A stretch of DNA of 64,000 nt from Diphasiastrum complanatum. Taxonomy: Eukaryota > Streptophyta > Lycopodiopsida > Lycopodiales > Lycopodiaceae. Position numbers and translations under genes: made by a program. Position 1 is the first letter of the stretch; every line of letters begins with the position of its first letter. The notes under the pieces were generated by a model. That model was not told the origin of the DNA and made no database searches. It saw only the letters and a program-made list of their open reading frames with translations. The stretch covers positions 5,068,806 through 5,132,805 of the forward strand of contig CM055108.1 of assembly GCA_029204225.1 (NCBI GenBank), in the 5' to 3' direction. This document shows positions 57,182 to 64,000 of the stretch, piece by piece.

Positions 57182-59175
57182 GTACAGGGAGTGTACACAG
57201 TACAGTGTCGCCGTTGAAGAGAGCTTCGGGAGAACTGTCTTCTGAGAGTTCGGGGTTTTACGGCGGGTTGAAGACGGAAAGAGAAGCACTGGTGCACGGT
57301 TTCTAATTTATAGAGGCTTGTTAAGCTCAGCAGAGGGATTATTAGCCTATGCATAGCATCAGACAGGGAAAAATTTGGTGAAAAATTGACAATTGCGAAG
57401 CCAGCTGAAAATTGAAACTGGACTTGGGGTTACGGTTTTTATACATAACTGGTGATTTCTTCGCTGTTTGTGCACCGTTTTGGATGTCGTAAGGACAGGA
57501 AGGAAGCTAATCACACTGTCAATTAGCCATGGAGAGCTTCTGAGGTTTATGTCAGAGATTTGTCTCTAGACATTTAACCTAGCAGAATTGCGGTAAAAAG
57601 GTGAAAAAGCCACTTTGTCAAGTTGAGCTAAAATCACTGTTTCTCCACGGAATTTCCTGACTGAACACTCTATAGTCTTGGATTCAGTAGGGCGACCCTG
57701 CTCCAGGCCTCAGATTGTGCTCAAAACGATCCACAGGAGAGTTTGATCTGACATTTTTCAGAGAAGGGAGGCGCGGCCGCAGGCAGGGAGGTCGCGGGCT
57801 GTTCGCGCGCCCAACGCAATAGTCAGCATAGTGTCTTGAAGACCATAGCGATTGTAGGAGCATGGTTCAATGCCCAGATGCAGTTTGGACCTTTGGATGA
57901 GGTGTCAAATGAATCGACGGTCCAGAACCTGTGATGGGAAAGAAATTTGGACCACAAGATTTGGTTCAGCCATTGGATGAGCTTTGAACAGGGCCCTGAA
58001 GAAGTGAAGTGCATTCTGGCCTTCAACTTCATTAAAAACTTTCATATTGAAAGTTGAGCTGGGTCCTTCACAAGTGAAGAGTGAAGTTTCTTCATTGTGA
58101 AGAAACAGTTCAAAAACTAGAAAAGTCCCTATTTTTGGGTCCTTTGCCCATTTTGACCCAAACGAAAGGCTATAACCTCCAAACGAAGGGCACCCGGACT
58201 GTACCTACAAGTACGGTACAAGAAAACAGAGTGATTGCAGCGGAGAAAGTGTTCGGAGTACGCCATAAGTGATTTCACCATTCCACTGGGGACGTTGTTA
58301 GGAGTTGACTACTGAGTGCATTTCGGAAGGCGACATCGATTTGGCTATCAAATTGGTGGAAAAGCGACGAGTCATGGATTCAGTAGGGCGACCCTGCTCC
58401 AGGCCTTAGGTCTTGCTCAAAACGATCCACAAGAGAGCTTGATCTGATGTTTTTCAGAGAAGGGAGGCGCGGCCGCAGGCAGGGAAGTCGCAGGCAGTTC
58501 GCGCACGCAACGCGATGAAAAACTCAGTTTACCAAAGATCTTAGCGTCTGCAGGAGTTTGGTTCGATGTCCAGATGTATTTTGAACCTTTAGATGAGGTG
58601 TCAAATAAATCAACGGTCCAGAATCTGTGATGGGAGAGAAATGTGAACCACAAGATTTGGTTCAACCATTGGATGAGCTGTAAACAGGGTCCTGAAGAAT
58701 TGAAGTGCATTCTAGCCTTCAACTTCATTAAAAATTTTCATGCTGAAAGTTGAGTTGGGTCCCTTCACAAGTGAAGAGTGAAGTTTCTTCAAAGTGAAGA
58801 AACAGTTCAAAAGCTAGAAAAGTCCCTATTTTTGGTCCTTTGCCCGTTTTGATCCAAACGAAAGGCTATAACCTCCAAACGAAGGGCACCCGGACTGTAC
58901 CTGCAAGTACGGTACAGCAAAACAGAGCGGTTGCAATGGAGAAAGTGTTCGGAGTATGCCAGAAGTAGTTTCACCATTCCATTGGGCATGTTGTTGGGAG
59001 TTGACGACTGAGTGCATTTCGGAAGGCGACGCCGATTTGGCTTTCAAATTGGTGGAAAAGCGACGAGTGGCCTGGTAAGGAAAAAAGTGCAGGTCATTAT
59101 TTTTAACTTCTGACATCACTGCTGGCCTCGACATACTGTTCTTAGCCTAAGGCAGAAGTTTCAACCAGTTTTGCA
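57182..59175 (+). repeat. Long leader with a 696-bp tandem duplication
   Basis: Two copies of a 696-bp unit (57677-58372 and 58373-59068) follow one another directly. Both start GGATTCAGTAGGGCGACCCT and include GAGGCGCGGCCGCAGGCAGG, GGTTCAGCCATTGGATGAGC-type and GAAAGGCTATAACCTCCAAA segments, and end AAAAGCGACGAGT. They differ by scattered substitutions and short indels. Antisense open frames of 69 and 103 codons (57823-58032, 58417-58728), both starting MKLKARMHF, result from the duplication. No start-to-stop frame on the plus strand is plausible. Confidence 0.9.
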
Positions 59176-60060
59176 ATGGCAAACATGGGAGAGTCCATTT
59201 TGAGTGAAAGTAGCGAATTGGACAGGATTTCCAACTATGCAGTGTGGAAATTCAAAATGAAAAACATACTGATGGAGAAAGATGTGTGGGAAGTCGTCAC
59301 AGCTGATGAGAGAAGGCTGCCAAATGAAGCAGACATCAAAGTGTTCGACAAAAAGATGAGGAAAGCTTTGACCTTCATTAACTTGTCAGTGAAGGATCAC
59401 ATCATTACCCACATTTGTGATGCTATTACACCCAGACAGGCATGGGATGTGCTAAAGGAGCAGTTCGAGACGTCAAATCCGTCAAGAATCATGTTTCTGA
59501 AGTCAAAGTTGAATAGTGCCCGCATGAAACAAGGAGAGCACATTTAGACGTACATGACCAGAATCAAGACAATGAGAGATGAACTGCATTCTATTGGAGA
59601 GCGCATACGTGATGTGGAGTTGGTGCATAATGCATTATGCGGCATTGCAGAACCCTATCAGATGTTTGTGAGCGGAATAGCATCAAGAGAAAGATTGCCA
59701 ACCTTTGACGAGCTCACAGGAATCTTGATGCAGGACGACGAGAAATGGTGAAAGCTAGACGTCAAAATACTGATGATCAGGCACTTGTGACATGCCAAAA
59801 ACAAGGCAAGGGCAAGGGCAAGAAGAAGACTAAGCAGCAATTTGCCAAGTCTCAGGAGGATGAGAGATCTTCCAGCAAAACTAAGAAGAAAGACAAGTGC
59901 TTCCATTGTGCTAAAAAGGGCCACTGGAAGAGTGAATGTTGCAAATTCCTGGCGGAACAAGGCAAGGGGAAACCAAAAGAAGTAGGTAACCTTGTCAATG
60001 AGGGTGAGATTGAAGACTCTAGCATCTTCATATCTACATGTCATCTAATCAAGATGATCA
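59176..60060 (+). pseudogene. Copia gag with zinc knuckle, broken
   Basis: ATG at 59176 opens MANMGESILSESSELDRISN, a UBN2-type gag that forms the particle shell. A TAG at 59545-59547 interrupts it after 123 codons; the same frame continues to 59751 (TRIKTMRDELHSIGERIRD). A frameshift near 59740-59748 moves the frame, and 59745-60098 carries the Lys-rich part and the CCHC knuckle CFHCAKKGHWKSEC (59894-59935) that binds RNA. Near 60035 the frame changes again to that of pol. In this family gag and pol usually form one frame, so these are lesions and not programmed shifts. Confidence 0.9.
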
Positions 60061-62164
60061 AGCATGGTATATTGACTCAGGAGCCACAAGACACATGACA
60101 GGTAACAAGAACTGGTTCAGTAGTTTGAAGGCATTGGATAATGGGACATTTGTTTCACAAGCAAATGGTGAAGTGTGCATGATCAAGGGGATAGGCACAG
60201 TTTCAATCCAACTGCCTGATGGCAAAAGCAGGATGATCAGAGAGGTACTTTACGTACCAGGTTTGAAGAAAAATCTACTTTCTGTTGGAGTCATTACTGA
60301 TCAAAAGTTGAAAGTAGAATTCGCCCATGATCTTTGCTTTGTGAAGGATGCGAACCAAAAGTTCAAAGTTATTGCGAATGGAGTAAGAGAGACCAATACA
60401 AAATTGTACAGGTTGAATGCTACAATCAAGGGGCAACATGGACTTGTATCATCCATTCCTTTGCAAACTGAGTTGTGGCACAAGAGGCTTGGTCACTTGA
60501 ACTTGGGAAGCCTCAGTTTGATGAGAAAATTGGAGATGGTAACAGGACTGCCTACCATAGAAGATCACTTGAAATCGATGTGCGAATCTTGTATATATGG
60601 GGAGCAGCATCGAGAGAAGTTCAATAAAGGGGGTGTTGCAAGAGCAAAGAACATCCTGGATTTAATCCACACAGATTTATGCGGGCCCATGAGGACCATG
60701 TCCTTAGGAAAAGCCTTCTATTTCATGACCTTTATTGATGATATGTCACGTAAGATGTGGATCTACTTCTTGAAGAAGAAATCAGATGCTTTTGATAACT
60801 TCAAGAACTTCAAAAACTTGGTCGAAAATCAGACAGGTAAGAAGATCAAAGTCCTAAGATCAGATAGTGGAAGTGAGTATAAGTCTAATGACTTCAATGA
60901 TCTTTGTGATCAATGTGGGATTAAAAGACAATTTACGCAAGCTCATACTCTTGCTCTCAATGGTGTAGCTGAGCACAAAAATCGTACGATTGTGGAAAGT
61001 GCTAGATCTATGCTAGCTGAGATGAAATTACCAAAAGATTTTTGGTCAGAAGCATGTAGCACGGTAGTCTATCTTCAAAATAGAAGTCCTACTATTGCCA
61101 TACCAAAAATAACACCTGAGGAAGCATTCACAAAGAAGAAGCCAAAGGTGAACCACTTGCGAATCTTTGTATGTAAGGCCTTTGTACATATTCCTAAGGA
61201 AGAAAGACGTAAACTTGATGTAAAAGCTATCAAGTGCATATTCCTAGGATATGATGATCGCATGAAGGGCTATAGACGTTTTGATCCAGTCGAAAACAAA
61301 ATCCATATAAGCCGAGATGTTATCTTTGATGAATCCAAGATGTATGAAGACGAAGATGCTGAGAAGATAGACACATCCAGTAGGAAAAATGGTATAGTGA
61401 GGATACCACCTGATGATGATCCATTCATTGACCTTTCGAGTGATGAACATGAGGATACATCTCAAGATACTACTACTCAACCTCAAGAAACAGGTTGGAG
61501 AGGTAGGGACAAACCTTTTGGTGCAAGAAGGTTTGAAATTGCAGGTGACAAACACAAGGAGAATGATGTACCGTGGGACAGATTTTCACCAGGAAGCCGA
61601 TCACCTGACAGAAAGCTCCCTAAGTGGTTTGAGAGATTGATGGAGAGTCGCGATATAGATGACTTTCCAGGATCATCTAACCAGGGAGAGCTACGAAGAT
61701 CAACAAGAGAGAAGATACTACCTGAGAGGTATGAAGCAAAATATGCTCTGTTATCCAGCATTATTCAAAGCAAAGAACCTTCCACTTATGGTGAAGCGAA
61801 GGATGATGACATTTGGATCAAGGCCATGGGAGAGGAGATGGAGTCAATTGCTAAGCATAGCACATGGGACTTAGTAGAACCACCAGTTGGCAAGAAACCC
61901 ATTGGTTGCAAAGGGATATACAGAACTAAGTACCATGCAGATGGAAGCATAGCAAAGCACAAATCAAGATTGGTAATCAAAGGGTACGCACAAAATAAAG
62001 GCATTGACTATGAGGAGACCTTTGCGTCGGTGTGTAAGTGGAATACTCTACGTCTACTTATTGCTTTAGCTTCACATTTTGGTTGGCCTTTGCATCAGAT
62101 GGATGTGAAATCTGCTTTTCTAAATGGTGAGTTAGAAGAAGAAGTGTTCATCAATCAACCTTAA
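60038..62164 (+). pseudogene. Copia pol, first part: protease, integrase, RT start
   Basis: 708 codons. Protease WYIDSGATRHMT at residues 10-21 has its catalytic Asp at 60074. GAG-pre-integrase LWHKRLGHLNLGSL and the Cys pair CESCIYGEQH follow. The integrase core has IHTDLCGPM, LRSDSGSEY and GVAEHKNRT, which hold the DDE catalytic residues; SGSE replaces the more usual NGGE. An acidic linker follows, then RT from about 61800 (WIKAMGEEMESIAKHSTWDL, QMDVKSAFLNGELEEE with the first catalytic Asp). The frame ends at TAA 62162-62164, after INQP, within RT; the same frame continues at once to the next stop at 63307. Confidence 0.95.
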
Positions 62165-63307
62165 GGCTTTGTAACGAAAGGACAGGAAAATAAAGTATGT
62201 TGCTTGAAGAAAGCGCTTTATGGTCTTAAACAAGCACCACGTGCGTGGTATAGCAGGATTGATCCCTACTTTCATTCAAAGGAGATGGTGAGAACACATT
62301 CTGATCCAAATCTATATGTCTTATGCTTTGATGGTATGGTTGCTTTGATTGCTCTTTATGTTGATGACTTGATTATTACGGGAAATAATCAAGAGATGAT
62401 AGACATGATCAAGAAAGACCTCATGGAACAATTTGAGATGACGGATCTCATCCTAATGCATTACTGCCTTGGAGTAGAAGTGTGGCAAAAAGGACATGAA
62501 GTGGGTTTAACACAGGTGAAGTATGTCAAAGAGTTGCTACACAGGTTTAGGTTGCAGGATTGCAAACCAGTAAACACTCCTATTGAACTAGGTAAAAAGC
62601 TTTCTAAGCTTGATGAATCACAGTCATTTGATGCTACGCTATATAGACAGTTAGTAGGGAGCTTGATTTACCTTACCACAACTAGACCAGATATATGCTA
62701 TGCTGTTGGCATTGTAAGTCAGTTTATGGCAGCATCTACGGAAACGCATTGGAAAGCAGCTAGACGCATTTTGCATTATGTGAAAGGCACTTCAGAGTAT
62801 GGCTTGATTTACAGGAAGCATGATGGTTTACCTGAGTTGTGTGGCTATGTGGATGCAGAGTGGGGAGGTGACTATGATGATCGTAGATCTACCACAGGAT
62901 ATATATTCCAGTTTTGTGGTCATTGCTTTTTCTGGTCTAGTAAGAAGCAAAGTACAATTGCTCTTTCGACCGCAGAAGCAGAGTATAAGGCAATGTGTAG
63001 TGCTGCACAAGAAGCTATATGGTTGAGACAAATCTTGGAAGAAATTGGCATAAAGCAGAAAAATCCCACGACTTTACATAGCGACAGTCAGAATGGCATT
63101 CAGCTAGCAAAGAATCCAGTGTTCCATGCGAGAACTAAACACATTGAGATTCAATATCACTTCATACGTGAGAGGTTGCTGAGTCGTGAAATTCATGTTG
63201 TTCATTGTAGCACAGAAGAACAACTAGCTGATATTTTCACTAAGCCACTTACTGGAGAAAAGTTTGATAAATTTAGATCAAAACTTTCTGTATTTAAAGT
63301 TTGTTGA
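62165..63307 (+). pseudogene. Copia pol, second part: RT palm and RNase H
   Basis: Same frame as the preceding part, separated only by one stop codon. The open run from 62204 (367 codons) begins KKALYGLKQAPRAWYSRID. YVDD lies at 62357-62368. RNase H has YVDAEWGGDYDDRRS, STAEAEYKAM and HSDSQNGIQLAKN with its catalytic acids, then HARTKHIEIQYHFIRERL. The end, QLADIFTKPLTGEKFDKF, is the usual Copia C-terminus. Apart from the upstream stop this half appears intact. Confidence 0.95.
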
Positions 63308-63348
63308 CTTTAAAGCTATGTATATGACTGTATAAAAAGTGACTCTAC

Positions 63349-63361
63349 TTTAAGGGAGAGA
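63349..63361 (+). other. Polypurine tract
   Basis: TTTAAGGGAGAGA lies directly before the 3' LTR, 42 bp after the pol stop. Confidence 0.85.
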
Positions 63362-63634
63362 GTTAGAATTAAAGTTAGAATCACTGTGTTACTGTACTGT
63401 GGGTCCTATCAGTGGATAAGGATCAGTTGGCCTCGCCACGAGGCAAGTCGACGGGACACGCGTCCCGCCAACGGCAACCTGGTTCATGCATGGGTTGCCT
63501 GAGTGAACAACTATATGTACAGTGTAATTTCATTTTGAGAAATATAGTTGCTATGTGAGCTTGCTGAGGAGAGTGATTTTCTATCTGTGTTACTGTGTAG
63601 CATGATCTGTGTTCCTGTGCAAAGCAAATTCTAA
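63362..63634 (+). repeat. 3' LTR of the complete Copia
   Basis: Starts GTTAGAATTAAAG, ends GCAAATTCTAA, 273 bp like the 5' LTR. The six differences from the 5' LTR fall near its positions 5, 80, 120, 129, 164 and 190. Confidence 0.93.
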
Positions 63635-63641
63635 TCAAACA

Positions 63642-64000
63642 CACCTCTAAAGCAACAGGTGCGTCACTCCCGCGAAAGGGTCTAGTTAACAATTAGACTG
63701 AAAATATGTTCAACTATACCATAGGAGATATACTTAACTATGAGTTAAAGTTACTCTAGTTTATCATGTCTTTTCGTATCTAGTCGTTTCGTATGGACGA
63801 CCTAGTAAAGATTGTCCAAGACAATGTCTTTTCCTTTTAAAGGTCTTGCCCTTAATTACAAGGCAAGTACTTAGGAGATATATTCCCGAAAAATGACTTA
63901 GGCCTCTTCACGATTTATACTTAACCGGCTCATATCTTCACTTGCGAGTATATCATGCCATATTTATATTGATATTCAATTTTTAACATTTTTGTGTCAT
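63642..64000. other. Flank of the Copia insertion, no gene seen
   Basis: Continues the sequence interrupted by the Copia; together with 56720-56893 it forms the pre-insertion locus. No motif is recognised. Confidence 0.4.

Larger units (their letters stand above)
56894..63634 (+). mobile_element. Complete Copia retrotransposon, youngest in the window
   Basis: The element has two LTRs of 273 bp each, PBS, leader, gag, pol, PPT, and flanking CAAACA on both sides (56888-56893 and 63636-63641), a probable 6-bp target duplication with one unassigned base at the right junction. The LTRs differ at six positions by eye, about 2%, so insertion is recent compared with its neighbours. The coding region, unlike the LTRs, carries a stop in gag, two frameshifts and a stop in RT, so it could move only with proteins from elsewhere. 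Total length is about 6.7 kb, of which about 2 kb is leader. Confidence 0.93.

Noticed and set aside
57823-58728. Two antisense frames sharing MKLKARMHF
   Set aside because: They lie in the duplicated leader and differ in length and end; the similarity is due to the tandem duplication.
59545-59547. Programmed stop readthrough between gag parts
   Set aside because: The stop falls inside the gag domain and is accompanied by frameshifts nearby; Copia of this type normally has one continuous frame, so it is a lesion.

Overview
The window looks like nuclear DNA from a large-genome seed plant. It is almost entirely retrotransposon sequence, old and nested, with no intact host gene, rRNA or tRNA gene. 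A Penelope-like reverse transcriptase fragment (53.1-53.4 kb) leans the guess towards a gymnosperm, probably a conifer, because such elements are rare in plants but known from conifers. That assignment is an inference.

Layout. 1-1.6 kb: 3' end of a minus-strand Copia element (LTR, polypurine tract, RT/RNase H). 4.6-7.4 kb: a decayed minus-strand Copia of the same lineage as the best element of the window. 8.9-9.4 kb: a minus-strand LTR beside a 33-bp tandem array. 9.6-10.9 kb: an unrecognised broken reading frame. 11.2-13.8 kb: a plus-strand Copia. 14.2-15.4 kb: minus-strand Copia gag and RT pieces. 15.4-33.7 kb: a gene-poor zone with three tRNA-Asp-type primer binding sites (LTR elements of the Athila/Tat type), a (TC)92 tract, a long unrecognised broken frame on the minus strand (24.3-25.9 kb), a palindrome cluster, an LTR that carries a candidate 366-bp MITE, and coiled-coil and acidic broken frames. 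33.7-33.9 kb: a Helitron Rep fragment. 33.9-37.5 kb: two Copia fragments joined head to head at gag. 37.5-41.7 kb: a minus-strand chromovirus (Ty3/Gypsy with chromodomain) inserted into the second of them. 41.7-47.5 kb: a second minus-strand Gypsy with two zinc knuckles and two consecutive retropepsin-like domains, its RT split by an internally deleted Copia (43.07-45.0 kb). 47.5-47.8 kb: a truncated RING-H2 gene fragment, cut by the 5' LTR of a plus-strand Copia (47.8-48.9 kb). 49.7-52.1 kb: another minus-strand Copia end. 52.2-52.5 kb: plus-strand LTR. 53.1-53.4 kb: Penelope-like RT. 56.9-63.6 kb: the youngest element, a complete Copia with both LTRs, PBS, PPT, a probable 6-bp target duplication and a 696-bp tandem duplication in its leader.

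How it fits together. The elements do not work together; they record successive insertions. The only structurally complete element has LTRs differing at 6 of 273 positions by eye, yet its frame is broken by two nonsense codons and two frameshifts, so by itself it could not make its full protein set. The most useful items for follow-up are the Penelope-like fragment, the doubled retropepsin, the candidate MITE, the leader duplication and the two unrecognised broken frames. I found no defence system, CRISPR array or operon-like system.
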